64,000 nt of DNA from an uncultured Eubacteriales bacterium (GCA_902786355.1 CADABZ010000005.1:1-64000); one strand, 5' to 3'. Positions 34,829 to 44,700 are shown, counted from the first letter of the stretch. Translations and numbers: made by a program. The notes: generated by a model from the letters alone, not told the origin.

Positions 34829-35227
34829 ATGAAAATACAGCAATCAGCAGAAGATTATCTTGAGGCAATGCTCATTCTCGAGGAAAAATACGGCTATATC
34901 CGCTCGATAGATATTGCAAAGCACCTCGGAGTCACCAAACCGAGTGTTTCATATGCCGTAAAACGCCTCAAGGAAAGCGGCTATATCAACATGGAAGCTA
35001 ACGGTCCTATTACCCTGGCTCCTCCTGGACGCAAGATCGCGACCCGTATATATGACAGGCATAAAGCTCTGAGAGCCTTCCTTGAGCTGCTCGGTGTAGA
35101 TCCTGAGACGGCCGAGGACGACGCCTGCAAGATTGAGCATGTCATATCACACGACACCTATGTAGCGATATGCAAACATGTCAATGAGAATTCTGACATC
35201 AGGATAGATAATTTCGAGAACGAATAA
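34829..35227 (+). CDS. DtxR/MntR-family metal-dependent regulator
   Basis: Transcription factor with an N-terminal winged helix (DIAKHLGVTKPSVSYAVKRLKESGY) and a dimerisation/metal domain, without the C-terminal SH3 domain (132 aa, MntR-like length). Aligned to MntR, the ligands are D9, E12, H78, C100, E103 and H104. Cys replaces MntR's Glu99, giving the CxxEH of iron-sensing DtxR/IdeR while the N-terminal Asp is MntR-like. It is therefore a candidate iron (or Mn) regulator, possibly of feoAB. A ribosome site AAAAGGGG precedes the ATG. It is monocistronic with a clear terminator. Confidence 0.9.
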   Translation: MKIQQSAEDYLEAMLILEEKYGYIRSIDIAKHLGVTKPSVSYAVKRLKESGYINMEANGPITLAPPGRKIATRIYDRHKALRAFLELLGVDPETAEDDACKIEHVISHDTYVAICKHVNENSDIRIDNFENE

Positions 35228-35253
35228 TGACTGCAGCGATAATGCAGAAAACA

Positions 35254-35287
35254 ACAGACCGCACTCCTTAATGAGTACGGTCTGTTT
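35254..35287. terminator. Terminator between dtxR-family gene and DUF5684 gene
   Basis: ACAGACCG-ACTC (from 35254) pairs with GAGT-CGGTCTGT, with one internal mismatch, then TTTTAT on the plus strand. It lies between convergent genes and probably serves both. Confidence 0.8.
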
Positions 35288-35304
35288 TATCTTGATCTGT
35301 ATTA

Positions 35305-35883
35305 TTACTCTTCCGGCTGGTCGAAGATGAACTCGACATCTTCATTTTTTGTTTCCTGAGGTTTTACCTCCTCGACTACAGGCTCTTTATATTCGGTAAC
35401 AGTCTCTGCCGGTCTTTCAGGTTCATTCTTCTCGACCTGGAAGCTTACAGTTCTGGACTGTCTGGCCTCCGGTGACCTCTTGTCACCGACTCCCATAGGG
35501 CCGTAATAATCTGACTGATCAAAACCTGTGATGCAGTAGAAAATACCGCTCAGGAAGAGGTATCCCCATGTCCAGCTGTCAGGCTTTCCGTATGCCTGCG
35601 CTGTTGCCTTGCTCATCTCATAGAGGAAGTAGATGCCTGCGATCCAGCCTAAAACAGGGATGAAAAACACAAAGAATCTGACCCAGTACCATGGATTGCC
35701 CATTACAACACCGCAGAATTTGTACATATTATAGAATGGTATCAGCGCTGCCCAGCCAGGTTCTCCGGCCTTCTCGAGCATCTTCCACATACCTACTACA
35801 GCGGCGATACTCATTGCATCCACAGCAAAGCTGTAACCTGAGTCCTGTGCAGACTGCGCCATAGTCAAAATGCTATCGAACAT
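35305..35883 (-). CDS. DUF5684-family membrane protein
   Basis: Small integral membrane protein. The KMLEKAGEPGWAALIPFYN block (about 34-52) and the following NPWYW are the DUF5684 hallmarks. It has about four hydrophobic segments within residues 20-125, followed by a charged cytoplasmic tail ending in a Glu-rich stretch. 192 aa. Function unknown. It follows the 92-aa membrane protein by 27 bp and shares its promoter, which carries an NrdR-like box and a palindromic operator. Confidence 0.82.
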   Translation of the reverse strand: MFDSILTMAQSAQDSGYSFAVDAMSIAAVVGMWKMLEKAGEPGWAALIPFYNMYKFCGVVMGNPWYWVRFFVFFIPVLGWIAGIYFLYEMSKATAQAYGKPDSWTWGYLFLSGIFYCITGFDQSDYYGPMGVGDKRSPEARQSRTVSFQVEKNEPERPAETVTEYKEPVVEEVKPQETKNEDVEFIFDQPEE

Positions 35884-35910
35884 TATTTTGATCCTCCTTA
35901 TTCAGTAGTC

Positions 35911-36189
35911 CTATTCTTCCGGAGCATCAGGATCGACCCCGAACTCCATATCATTGGCAGTCGCTTTTCTGACAGCTTCTTTGTGAGTCTCGCGTTCTGC
36001 CTCGATTTTCTCATATGCTTTTACCTGCAGGTCGAGCACCTTCTCTCCGAGCTTGATTGCTGAGCCTACGAGTGCGATGCTTCCCGCAATACCTATTCCC
36101 AGGATAGCCAGAAGCGACTGGCCGAGCTCTGCGTCAGGTCTCCTGCCTGCCGGTTTGCCTGGTTTCATGCTTGATTTACGATCTGCCAT
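35911..36189 (-). CDS. Small single-pass membrane protein of unknown function
   Basis: 92 aa. A basic N-terminus (K/R-rich, residues 4-18) precedes one hydrophobic helix (about 24-46, LLAILGIGIAGSIALVGSAI). An amphipathic charged helix (about 48-80) and an acidic tail follow. No family recognised. The preceding AGGAGG is a good ribosome site. It is the first gene of a two-gene operon with the DUF5684 protein. Confidence 0.75.
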   Translation of the reverse strand: MADRKSSMKPGKPAGRRPDAELGQSLLAILGIGIAGSIALVGSAIKLGEKVLDLQVKAYEKIEAERETHKEAVRKATANDMEFGVDPDAPEE

Positions 36190-36240
36190 AGTTTTGTCCT
36201 CCTGTCATTAAAGGTAACAGATGCACCGTCTTACAGCTGG

Positions 36241-36269
36241 ATAATATCACCTAAAACGTTTTAGTGCAA
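36241..36269 (-). promoter_or_regulatory. Promoter with palindromic operator in the spacer
   Basis: -35 TTGCAC (36264-36269) and -10 TATTAT (36241-36246) are 17 bp apart. The spacer contains nearly all of CTAAAACGTTTTAG (36251-36264), a perfect 14-bp palindrome with a central CG as in LacI-family operators. Repressor binding there would block the promoter of the two membrane-protein genes. Confidence 0.6.
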
Positions 36270-36297
36270 TAAAATTACAAAAATTGCCGCATTACGG

Positions 36298-36313
36298 GCA
36301 CTATATATAGTGT
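36298..36313. promoter_or_regulatory. NrdR-type box upstream of the small membrane-protein operon
   Basis: Matches ACACTATATATAGTGT at 15 of 16 positions, only the first base differing, and is the best such site in the window. It lies about 30 bp upstream of the -35 of the operon at 35305-36189 and 36 bp past the nitrilase stop. Confidence 0.6.
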
Positions 36314-36348
36314 GGTTCAGAAATGATTCATCTTTTTATCACACTTGT

Positions 36349-37176
36349 TCACAGTTTCTTCAGTTCATATATATCTGTACGGCGGGCACTGAGCAGCGGA
36401 AGCTTCGCTCTTACCGTGTCAACCTGATCAAGATCGAATTCTGTGACAGTGACGCCAGGCTTTTCATCCATCTGCATGATCACCTGTCCCCACGGATCTG
36501 TGATTATGGAATGTCCGTAAGCTATATATCCGGCTTCAGTATCACGGGCTGCCGAAGTGCCGACCATGAAGATCTGATTTTCCACAGCTCTCTGGCGGAA
36601 GCCAAGCTCCCAGTGTACCGGCCCTGTTGTCATATTGAATGCAGCAGGGTTGAATATTACCCTGGCCCCTGCAAGCGCCGGGATCCTCGAGCTCTCAGGG
36701 AATCTGATATCGAAACATATATTGACCGCCATTTTGCAGAATTCTGTATCGAAAGTATCGAATCTGTCTCCTCCGGTCAGTGTATCTGATTCCTTGAATA
36801 CCTGCTGTCCGTGAGCATATATATCGAACAGATGGACCTTGCGGTGCTTTCCGATCTGATTCCCGCTGCGGTCGAATACGTAGCATGTATTGTATACTCT
36901 TCCCTCGCTGTCGACTTCAGGGATAGATCCGCCTATTATGTATTTGTTGTTCTTCCTGGCGAGAACTGACATTGCAAGCCAGGTATCTCCCTTCTCAGGC
37001 TCAGCATACTCAGGAAAAAGCTCTGTCTGATAAGGACAGTTCCACATCTCAGGCAGGCTGATGAAGTCAGCGTCTTCAGTCTGTCCGCTTCCGATTATCT
37101 CGGCAAGCTGCTCTATATTATCGTACTTGTCTTTTTTGACTTTCTGCTGTATGCATGCGATTTTGATCTTGCTCAT
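36349..37176 (-). CDS. Carbon-nitrogen hydrolase (nitrilase superfamily, omega-amidase-like)
   Basis: Cytoplasmic amidohydrolase. The catalytic triad is visible: E43 (LPEMWNC), K113 (KVHLFD) and C154 (NICFDIRFPE). 275 aa and the motif layout resemble Nit2/omega-amidase, which deaminates 2-oxoglutaramate or 2-oxosuccinamate, rather than true nitrilases. Proximity to the pyr genes and a transporter does not settle the substrate. The start follows a purine-rich GGGGG stretch. Confidence 0.86.
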   Translation of the reverse strand: MSKIKIACIQQKVKKDKYDNIEQLAEIIGSGQTEDADFISLPEMWNCPYQTELFPEYAEPEKGDTWLAMSVLARKNNKYIIGGSIPEVDSEGRVYNTCYVFDRSGNQIGKHRKVHLFDIYAHGQQVFKESDTLTGGDRFDTFDTEFCKMAVNICFDIRFPESSRIPALAGARVIFNPAAFNMTTGPVHWELGFRQRAVENQIFMVGTSAARDTEAGYIAYGHSIITDPWGQVIMQMDEKPGVTVTEFDLDQVDTVRAKLPLLSARRTDIYELKKL

Positions 37177-37199
37177 ATTGTCCCCCTCCGCTTAGTTCA

Positions 37200-37263
37200 A
37201 CCAGGAGCAAAGCTCCAGCAAGCTCGCTTGTTTGGAGCGAGCGACGCCGTCAACAGACGCCGG
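37200..37263. repeat. Cluster of short hairpins between DMT transporter and nitrilase genes
   Basis: Three adjacent inverted repeats occur: GGAGC/GCTCC (about 37205-37217), CTCGCT/AGCGAG (about 37223-37243) and GACG-centred CGACGCCGTC with GACGCCGGGAGC. The GCGAGCG-CG stretch also occurs near 63405-63415. It is probably a terminator plus repeat debris. No T tract is seen. Confidence 0.35.
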
Positions 37264-37281
37264 GAGCTTCTGTTCTGATCA

Positions 37282-38235
37282 TCATATAAGTGAAATCACT
37301 GCTGTTCCTGCTATCATAAGAAGCATTCCGATCATCTTTGCCGGTGTTGCCGGCTTCTTCTCTATTCCCAGGAATCCGACCGCATCTATTATGAGGCCGG
37401 CCCCCATCATCCCTATGAGATTGAGTATGGTAACTATCCCTGTACCCAGCATAGGCGCTGTCACCGCATTTCCTCCGACGACTATGATCGACAGTGCGCC
37501 TCCGGCTGCCATCCAGGGTCTGAATCCCCTGATCAGGCCGGTGCCTCTGATACCTCCGTCGTATATAGCCATCCTGCCCTTCACTGCTGTGAGTAAGGCA
37601 ATCAGTATCAGAGTCGTGATCAGCCCTACAGACATCGAAACAAGCGTTGCCTTGGAAGCTGAGCCGACTGCTGTATTAAGAGTCCCGTTGACAGCGACCT
37701 GGGCCGCACATGCAAAACCATTGAGTCCTGCAAGGATGATATACGGCAGCACATTTCTGCCCGGTCCACTCTCCCGGCTGCTGTTTCCTGAAAGCCGTAT
37801 CCCGTTGACCAGTGCGGCGCCTGCGATGACTAATACGGCACCTGCTGTCCTTGTCAGAGACATCTTAACTACCGGGGATCCGAACAGGCCTGCATGATCT
37901 ATAAGCAGGCCTGCCATTGTCTGTCCGAAACAGATGATCATGACATTCCGTGCACTTCCGAGGTAAGGAAGGCACACGACATTCAGCGTTATGATCGCTG
38001 CTCCGCAGCAGCCTCCGAGCCATATCCAGAAAGGATACTTTGCTATATCTCCGAACGGGATACTGAGGTCATGTTCTGTGAAAAGTATTATAAATGCAAG
38101 TATAATGCCGGCAATTACAAAGCTGAGGACTGCAGTCAGGTATGGTGATCTGTAGTCCTCTCTTATCCTGCCGTTGACACTTGCCTGTGCAGTTGATGCT
38201 GCTCCTGCTGCTATTCCGATCAGGATCGCGAGCAT
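37282..38235 (-). CDS. DMT-superfamily transporter with two DUF606 (YdcZ) units
   Basis: Ten or so hydrophobic helices arranged as two homologous halves. Each half starts with an A-x-x-x-x-VNG-x-I/L pattern (AQASVNGRI near residue 18, AAQVAVNGTL near 180). 317 aa, double-domain length. Substrate unknown. It begins 4 bp after pyrE and is likely cotranscribed with the pyrimidine genes, which makes a pyrimidine-related cargo conceivable but unproven. Confidence 0.85.
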   Translation of the reverse strand: MLAILIGIAAGAASTAQASVNGRIREDYRSPYLTAVLSFVIAGIILAFIILFTEHDLSIPFGDIAKYPFWIWLGGCCGAAIITLNVVCLPYLGSARNVMIICFGQTMAGLLIDHAGLFGSPVVKMSLTRTAGAVLVIAGAALVNGIRLSGNSSRESGPGRNVLPYIILAGLNGFACAAQVAVNGTLNTAVGSASKATLVSMSVGLITTLILIALLTAVKGRMAIYDGGIRGTGLIRGFRPWMAAGGALSIIVVGGNAVTAPMLGTGIVTILNLIGMMGAGLIIDAVGFLGIEKKPATPAKMIGMLLMIAGTAVISLI

Positions 38236-38239
38236 CGTC

Positions 38240-38887
38240 TTACCTTATCCAGCTCTCATCCGAAGGATTGTCTCTGAAGGCTTTGAGTCTCTCGATATCC
38301 TCTGTGCTGATACGGCCCTGTTCAGCAGCTATTTCGATTACAGTGTCGAAATCTGTCAGTGATGTCCATCTGATATCTGCTTCAGCCATTCTGTCGATGC
38401 CCTTCTTCATGCCATATGTCATGATGGAGATAACACCGAGCACATCTGCTCCGGCAGCTCTGAGGACTTTGACTGTATCTATACAGCTGCCGCCTGTCGA
38501 GATAAGGTCCTCTACAACAACGACCTTCTGTCCCGGGAGGAGCTTTCCTTCGATCTGATTCCCTCTGCCGTGATCCTTAGCTCCTGATCTTACATATCCC
38601 ATAGGCAGATCCATAAGATGGGCTGTTATGGCAGCATGAGCTATTCCGGCAGTAGCAGTTCCCATAAGGACCTCAGCCTCCGGGAACATATCTCTGATCA
38701 CCTCAGCAAGTGATGTCTCGACATCGGTCCTGACCTCCGGTGCGGTAAGAGTCAGTCTGTTGTCGCAGTAGATCGGGCTTTTGATCCCGCTTGCCCATGT
38801 AAAAGGCTCCTCAGGTCTGAGAAATACAGCCTTGATGCTGAGGAGGTCTCCGGCGATAAGTCTTGCGATCTCGTTTCTTCTGTCCAT
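38240..38887 (-). CDS. pyrE: Orotate phosphoribosyltransferase
   Basis: Joins orotate to PRPP giving OMP, step 5 of UMP synthesis. The PRPP loop VVVVEDLISTGGS and the KDHGRGNQIEG flexible catalytic loop are present. 215 aa, usual length. It follows pyrF by 87 bp containing a stable hairpin (38912-38938). Confidence 0.95.
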   Translation of the reverse strand: MDRRNEIARLIAGDLLSIKAVFLRPEEPFTWASGIKSPIYCDNRLTLTAPEVRTDVETSLAEVIRDMFPEAEVLMGTATAGIAHAAITAHLMDLPMGYVRSGAKDHGRGNQIEGKLLPGQKVVVVEDLISTGGSCIDTVKVLRAAGADVLGVISIMTYGMKKGIDRMAEADIRWTSLTDFDTVIEIAAEQGRISTEDIERLKAFRDNPSDESWIR

Positions 38888-38911
38888 TTTCTTTTCCCCT
38901 TAACTATATTA

Positions 38912-38938
38912 ATGGCAAGGGCATCATGCTCTTGCCAT
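38912..38938 (-). other. Intercistronic hairpin between pyrF and pyrE
   Basis: ATGGCAAGGGC (38912-38922) pairs with GCTCTTGCCAT (38928-38938), an 11-bp stem with one G-T pair and a 5-nt loop. No T tract follows on the minus strand, so mRNA processing or stability is more likely than termination. Confidence 0.55.
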
Positions 38939-38974
38939 CGTGTGTGTATTAAGCTGCTGCTGACGATCTGTCTG

Positions 38975-39727
38975 TTAACCGATGAAATCCATGCGGCATT
39001 TCTGATATGCATCGATCGGATTCGCTTCTCCGGTGATAGATCTTCCGACTACGATATAGTCTGAGCCCTGATCTCTTGCATCTGCAGGAGTCATAACTCT
39101 CTTCTGATCTCCGGCGCTGTCTCCGGCAAGCCTGATGCCCGGCGTTACGGTCAGGAAATCCATCCCGCATGCCATATGTATATCTGCAGCCTCATGTGCA
39201 GAGCAGACAACTCCGTCAAGCCCTGCCTCTCTGGCATTGAGTGCGTACTTTCTGACTACATCCGCAAGCGGCATATCGATCAGAAGCTCATTATGCATGA
39301 CAGCCTCGTCTGTTGAAGTCAGCTGAGTGACTGCTATGAGCTTCGGCTTTTCTGCATATCTGGCTGCTCCGAGCATAAGACCTTCCTTGGCTGCCTTCAT
39401 CATTTCTATTCCGCCTCCGGCATGTACATTGACCATGTCCACTCCGTATGCTCCGAGAACCTGCATAGTTTTTCTGACTGTATTAGGAATATCGTGCAGT
39501 TTGAGATCAAGGAAGACCTTGTGGCCTCTGTCCTTAAGTGTTTTGATGATCTGCGGACCTTCTGCATAGAAAAGCTCCATTCCGATCTTGACAAAAGGTC
39601 TGCTCACAGAGATGCTGACATGATCGCAGCTGACTACTTCTGATCTGATCTTGTTGAACTTATCGAGAAATCTTATCGTTTCTTCTGCGCTGGCAAAATC
39701 ACATGCGATAATTATGTCTTTACCCAT
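38975..39727 (-). CDS. pyrF: Orotidine 5'-phosphate decarboxylase
   Basis: Final step, OMP to UMP. The catalytic DLKLHDIPNTV (D-x-K-x-x-D) and the C-terminal phosphate-binding VVGRSIT are intact. N-terminal IIACDFAS. 250 aa fits the group I enzyme. Preceded by CCGGAGGAT as ribosome site. Confidence 0.95.
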   Translation of the reverse strand: MGKDIIIACDFASAEETIRFLDKFNKIRSEVVSCDHVSISVSRPFVKIGMELFYAEGPQIIKTLKDRGHKVFLDLKLHDIPNTVRKTMQVLGAYGVDMVNVHAGGGIEMMKAAKEGLMLGAARYAEKPKLIAVTQLTSTDEAVMHNELLIDMPLADVVRKYALNAREAGLDGVVCSAHEAADIHMACGMDFLTVTPGIRLAGDSAGDQKRVMTPADARDQGSDYIVVGRSITGEANPIDAYQKCRMDFIG

Positions 39728-39820
39728 TACTATCCTCCGGTATTCTGCTTGAAGCCAAAATGATTATCGGATGCTCAGGCTTTCCGGATCACTGATCCCG
39801 GCCATGGTCCATATATTAAG

Positions 39821-39851
39821 ATTATACAATAAAAGTGCCGGTTAAGGCACT
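39821..39851 (-). terminator. Hairpin terminator after pyrD with possible pyrF promoter
   Basis: AGTGCC (39834-39839) pairs with GGCACT (39846-39851) and on the minus strand runs into TTTTATTG. The same T-rich stretch ends in TATAAT (39821-39826), a perfect -10 hexamer pointing at pyrF, but no good -35 is present. The 214-bp gap may thus split the pyr genes into two transcription units. Confidence 0.4.
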
Positions 39852-39941
39852 CTTATTATGCTTTTTAAGTTGTCCCTGCCGGGCAGGACGCTTCAGCTCA
39901 CGCCTCCCGGTCCCGGCATCAGCCGCGAATGTCAGCCAGTA

Positions 39942-40853
39942 TCAGTGTGCCTGTCCCACTATATCTGCAAGGCTTGTGATACCGTATTTTTCCATTACGC
40001 GAGGCAGATCCTCTATGATCTTTTTTGATGCAAAAGGTTCAGTCAGGTTCGCAGCTCCGACTTCAACAGCTGTCGCTCCTGCCATCATCATCTCGAGCAC
40101 ATCTTCAGCTGTTGATATACCGCCCATTCCGACGACCGGGATACTGACAGCATCATACACCTGATACACCATCCGGAGGGATACCGGCAGCACTGCCGGT
40201 CCGGAATATCCGCCGGTAGTATTGGCAAGGATAGGTTTTCTGCTCCTGAGACTGATCCTCATTCCCATCAGCGTATTGATCAGGCTTATTCCGTCAGCTC
40301 CTGCTTCTTCACAGGCTTTTGCTATCCCTGCTATATCGGTGACATTAGGAGAGAGCTTGATGATAAGCGGCTTGTCTGTAGTCATGCGGACTGCTTTTAC
40401 AACATCTGCAGCCATGCACGGATCTGTTCCGAAGCTCATACCTCCTCCGTGAACATTAGGACAGCTTATATTGATCTCAAGCCATCCGACCTGATCCTGA
40501 GCCGCGAGGAGCTCTGTCGTATATACGTAGTCATCGATCGAAAAACCGCTGACATTAGCCATAACAGGCTTATTGAAAACCTTCGCAAGCTTAGGCAGTT
40601 CTTCTGATATTACTTTCTCTACGCCCGGATTCTGGAGTCCGACTGAGTTGAGCATCCCTGAAGGACACTCAGCGATCCTCGGGGTCTCATTGCCGAATCT
40701 CGGTTCACGGGTAGTACCCTTGAATGAAAAAGTTCCCAGGCAGTTGATGTCATAGAGTTCAGCGAACTCATATCCGTACCCGAAGGTGCCCGAGGCAGGT
40801 ATCACCGGATTATCGAGAGTGATACCACAGAGCGTTACCTTAGTATCTACCAT
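39942..40853 (-). CDS. pyrD: Dihydroorotate dehydrogenase, class 1B catalytic subunit
   Basis: FMN enzyme oxidising dihydroorotate to orotate with NAD+ through PyrK. The N-terminal NPVIPASGTFGYG, the active-site INISCPNVHGGG with catalytic Cys and the C-terminal GGISTAEDVLEM FMN block are typical. 303 aa. It overlaps pyrK by 7 bp, the usual gene pair for class 1B. Confidence 0.95.
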   Translation of the reverse strand: MVDTKVTLCGITLDNPVIPASGTFGYGYEFAELYDINCLGTFSFKGTTREPRFGNETPRIAECPSGMLNSVGLQNPGVEKVISEELPKLAKVFNKPVMANVSGFSIDDYVYTTELLAAQDQVGWLEINISCPNVHGGGMSFGTDPCMAADVVKAVRMTTDKPLIIKLSPNVTDIAGIAKACEEAGADGISLINTLMGMRISLRSRKPILANTTGGYSGPAVLPVSLRMVYQVYDAVSIPVVGMGGISTAEDVLEMMMAGATAVEVGAANLTEPFASKKIIEDLPRVMEKYGITSLADIVGQAH

Positions 40854-41680
40854 AGTATTTCCTCCGTTCTCAGTACTGGTCCATCCTTGCAGATCCTCTT
40901 ATAACCGCCTGCTGTCTTAATGCTGCATCCCATGCATGCCCCGAATCCGCATCCCATGCGTTCCTCAAAGCTCATCTGGCCTTTTATTCCCGCTTCCTTA
41001 TATACCTCTCTGAATACTGCTTTAAGCATTGGTTCAGGTCCGCATGTGTAGAAATGAGTGAATCTGGTGTATTCAGTGTCCGGATCACTGCCGGTGCAGG
41101 ATACTCCGCACTCGGCTGCAAGGGCTCTGAATGCGTCTGTTACGAAACCTTTTATGCCTGCACTGCCGTCTGCTGTGGCAACGGTCACACGGCAGCCGAG
41201 CTTTTCGAACTCATCGACATAATACATCTCCTCTGATGAGTTGAATCCGAGTATGACAGAGACATCAGTCCCCTGCCCGATCAGTCTTCTGGCTGCAAGA
41301 TACAGAGGCGGGATGCCCACTCCTCCGCCAATAAGAAGAGGATGATCGCCTGCGTCTGAGAGATCATAGCCATTGCCGAGTCCTGTGAGTACATCAAGCT
41401 TTTTCCCCGGAGCGAACTCTGTCATCTCCTCAGTTCCTGCTCCGAGCACCTTGTATATCACTGTGACTGTCCCATCGCATCCGCCCTCTGATGACGGAAG
41501 GATGACATCGTTCACGCTGATCGGACGCCTGAGAAAATGGCCGTCGAGTTTTATATCAATGAACTGACCCGGTGCAGTAACAGCTCCTGTATCTCCTTCG
41601 AGTCTCATCCTGTATGTCGTAGGAGTCAGTGCCGTATTCTCTGTTATCGTAAAAACTCCCTGTTTCATCTGTGTCACCAT
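40847..41680 (-). CDS. pyrK: Dihydroorotate dehydrogenase electron-transfer subunit
   Basis: FAD and [2Fe-2S] subunit that passes electrons from PyrD to NAD+. The ferredoxin-reductase fold has the FAD-binding LRRPISV and GGGVGIPPLY. The C-terminal iron-sulfur site is C-GFGAC-MGC with a later C in RICKDGP. 277 aa, somewhat longer than the usual 255 or so because of an insertion near residue 190. A good AGGA precedes ATG 41680. Confidence 0.94.
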   Translation of the reverse strand: MVTQMKQGVFTITENTALTPTTYRMRLEGDTGAVTAPGQFIDIKLDGHFLRRPISVNDVILPSSEGGCDGTVTVIYKVLGAGTEEMTEFAPGKKLDVLTGLGNGYDLSDAGDHPLLIGGGVGIPPLYLAARRLIGQGTDVSVILGFNSSEEMYYVDEFEKLGCRVTVATADGSAGIKGFVTDAFRALAAECGVSCTGSDPDTEYTRFTHFYTCGPEPMLKAVFREVYKEAGIKGQMSFEERMGCGFGACMGCSIKTAGGYKRICKDGPVLRTEEILW

Positions 41681-41710
41681 AGATTTCCTGCTGATTATCA
41701 GATCTTATGA

Positions 41711-44700
41711 TCATGCATCGATAGTCGATATTGTCTGTGTAGTCTCTTCAAGTACATCGAGAAGGACGCGGACAGTATCAAGCGATGTGAACAGTGTGGC
41801 GTTGTTCTCGCTCGCGCACTGTCTGATCAGAGCTCCGTCATTGGCCTGAACATGATCGCCGACCTTTCTTGTATTGATTATGTATGCTATATGTCCGTTT
41901 CTTATAGCCTCGAGGATCTCCTCCGAACCTTCACTGATCTTCTTCATCTCTCTTGTGCGGATGCCGTTTTCCTTGAGGAAGCGGGCAGTGCCAGGTGTAC
42001 CCTCGATGTTGAAGCCAAGGTTGTAGAATCTGCGGATGAGCGGAAGTGCTTCTGCCTTGTCATCTCCTGCCAGTGTAGCGAAGACGGTTCCGTAGTTACG
42101 GAGCTTTGTCCCGGAAGCGGTAAGTGCTTTGTACAGAGCTCTGTTGAGCTTGTTGTCGTATCCTATCGCTTCTCCTGTGGACTTCATCTCAGGCGAGAGA
42201 TATGTGTCAAGGCCCTTGATCTTGTTGAAGCTGAATACAGGGACTTTGACATAGTATCTTTTCTTCTCATCCGGATAGAGGTCGAATATGCCCTGCTCCT
42301 TAAGCGTCTTGCCAAGTATGACTTCTGTAGCCATGTCAGCAAGGCTGTAGCCTGTGGCCTTGGACAGGAACGGAACAGTTCTCGATGATCTCGGATTGAC
42401 CTCGATGATGTAGACATCCTCATTGTCATCGACGATGAACTGGATGTTGTAGAGACCTATTATACCTATTCCTTTCCCGAGAGCCTTCGCATACTGGAGT
42501 ATCTTGCCCTTGACCTTGTTGCTGATGGAGAAGGTCGGATATACGGATATAGAGTCTCCGGAGTGGATCCCCGTCCTCTCTACCAGTTCCATTATACCCG
42601 GAACGAAGACATCTCTTCCATCGCATACAGCATCGACTTCGACTTCCTTGCCGAGTATGTATTTGTCGACGAGTACAGGCTTGTCTTCATCGATCTCTAC
42701 TGCTGTCTTCAGGTACTGTCTGAGCTGCTTCTCATCGCCTACGATCTGCATCGCGCGTCCTCCGAGGACGAATGACGGCCTGACGAGAACAGGATAACCG
42801 ATCTCTGCTGCAGCTTTTACTCCGTCTTCTATCTTAGTGACAGCACGCCCCGGCGGCTGAGGTATTCCAAGCTCTTCAAGGACTTTCTCGAACCTGTCTC
42901 TGTTCTCAGCTCTGTCGATAGCCTCACAGTCTGTTCCGATCAGCTTCACTCCCCTCTGCATCAGAGGCTCAGCAAGATTGATCGCAGTCTGACCGCCGAG
43001 AGTAGCTATGACACCTTCAGGATTTTCGAAGTCTATGATTGCCATGACATCCTCGACAGTAAGAGGCTCGAAATAGAGCTTATCTGCTGTAGTGTAATCC
43101 GTAGATACTGTCTCCGGGTTATTGTTGATGATGATCGCCTCATAGCCTGCGCGCTTAATTGTCTGGACAGCATGGACTGTTGAATAATCGAATTCCACGC
43201 CCTGGCCGATCCTGATAGGGCCGGCTCCGAGAACGATGATCTTCTTCTTGTTGGTGAGCCTTGATTCATTCTCACCTGTATATGATGAATAGAGGTAAGC
43301 GATATACTTTCCTGTATGCAGGGTGTCGACCATCCTGAAGACAGGTGTTATGCCGTTCTTCTTTCTCTTGTTGTATATCTCTTCTTCCGTGAGGTTCCAC
43401 AGGCGGGCGATCTCCTTGTCGGAGAATCCCATGATCTTGGCTGCGCTGAGGGTCCTGACATCATTGACTCTCTCCTTAAGAGTCTTCTCCATGCTGATGA
43501 TATCCCTGAATGCCTCGAGGAATATTTCAGTTATACCGGTAACCTTGTGGATATCGGCAATGCTGATGCCGCGGCGAAGCAGCTCTGCGATCGCGTAGAT
43601 ATTATCATCTCTGAACTCTGCGACATACTCCATGAGCTTGTTTCTGCTCATCCCGTCAAACTTGTCCATGTGGAGATGACATACTCCGGTCTCAAGTGAG
43701 CGTATCGATTTGAGGAAGCTCTCTGTGAGCGTGGAGCCTATGCCCATAACCTCGCCTGTAGCCTTCATCTGTGTTCCGAGGAGATTGGACGCATCTGAGA
43801 ATTTATCAAACGGGAACCTAGGGAACTTGGCCACTATATAGTCAAGAGCCGGCTCTGTGCTTGCCTTTCCTCCTGCGACTTCGATCTCATCAAGAGTCAT
43901 TCCTACAGCGATCTTAGCTGTGACTCTGGCGATCGGATAACCCGATGCCTTGGATGCGAGTGCGGAAGATCTTGATACTCTAGGGTTGACCTCTATCAGG
44001 TAATACTCACTAGTCTCCGGGTGCAGAGCGAACTGGACGTTGCAGCCGCCCTCTATACCGAGCTCTCTGATGATCTTGATAGCTGAATCGTTGAGCATCT
44101 TAAGATCGTGGTCATTGAGAGAAAGTATCGGTGCTACTACGACAGAGTCTCCTGTGTGAACGCCGACAGGGTCGACATTTTCCATGCCGCATATAGTGAT
44201 CGCCTTGTCTGTTCCGTCACGCATGACCTCGAATTCGATCTCTTTGTAGCCTTTAACTGACTTCTCTACGAGGACCTGATGTACAGGCGAGAGGTTAAAT
44301 GCGTTGATAGCGATATCTTCGAGTTCTTTCTCGTCGTTGGCAAAACCGCCTCCGGTCCCTCCGAGGGTGAATGCCGGTCTGAGCACGACAGGATATCCGA
44401 TATCCAGAGCAGCTTTCTTCGCCTCTTCGATGCTGTATGTGATCTCGCTCGGGATGACAGGCTCTCCTATAGACTGGCACATCTCTTTGAAAAGTTCTCT
44501 GTCCTCTGCCCTTTCGATCGACGCTCCTGGTGTTCCGAGAAGCTCAACACGGCACTCTCTGAGTACGCCCTTCTTCTCAAGCTGCATAGCCAGATTGAGA
44601 CCTGTCTGTCCGCCTATTCCCGGAACGATAGCATCAGGTCTTTCATATCTGAGGATCTTTGCTATGTATTCAAGTGTCAGAGGCTCCATGTATACCTTGT

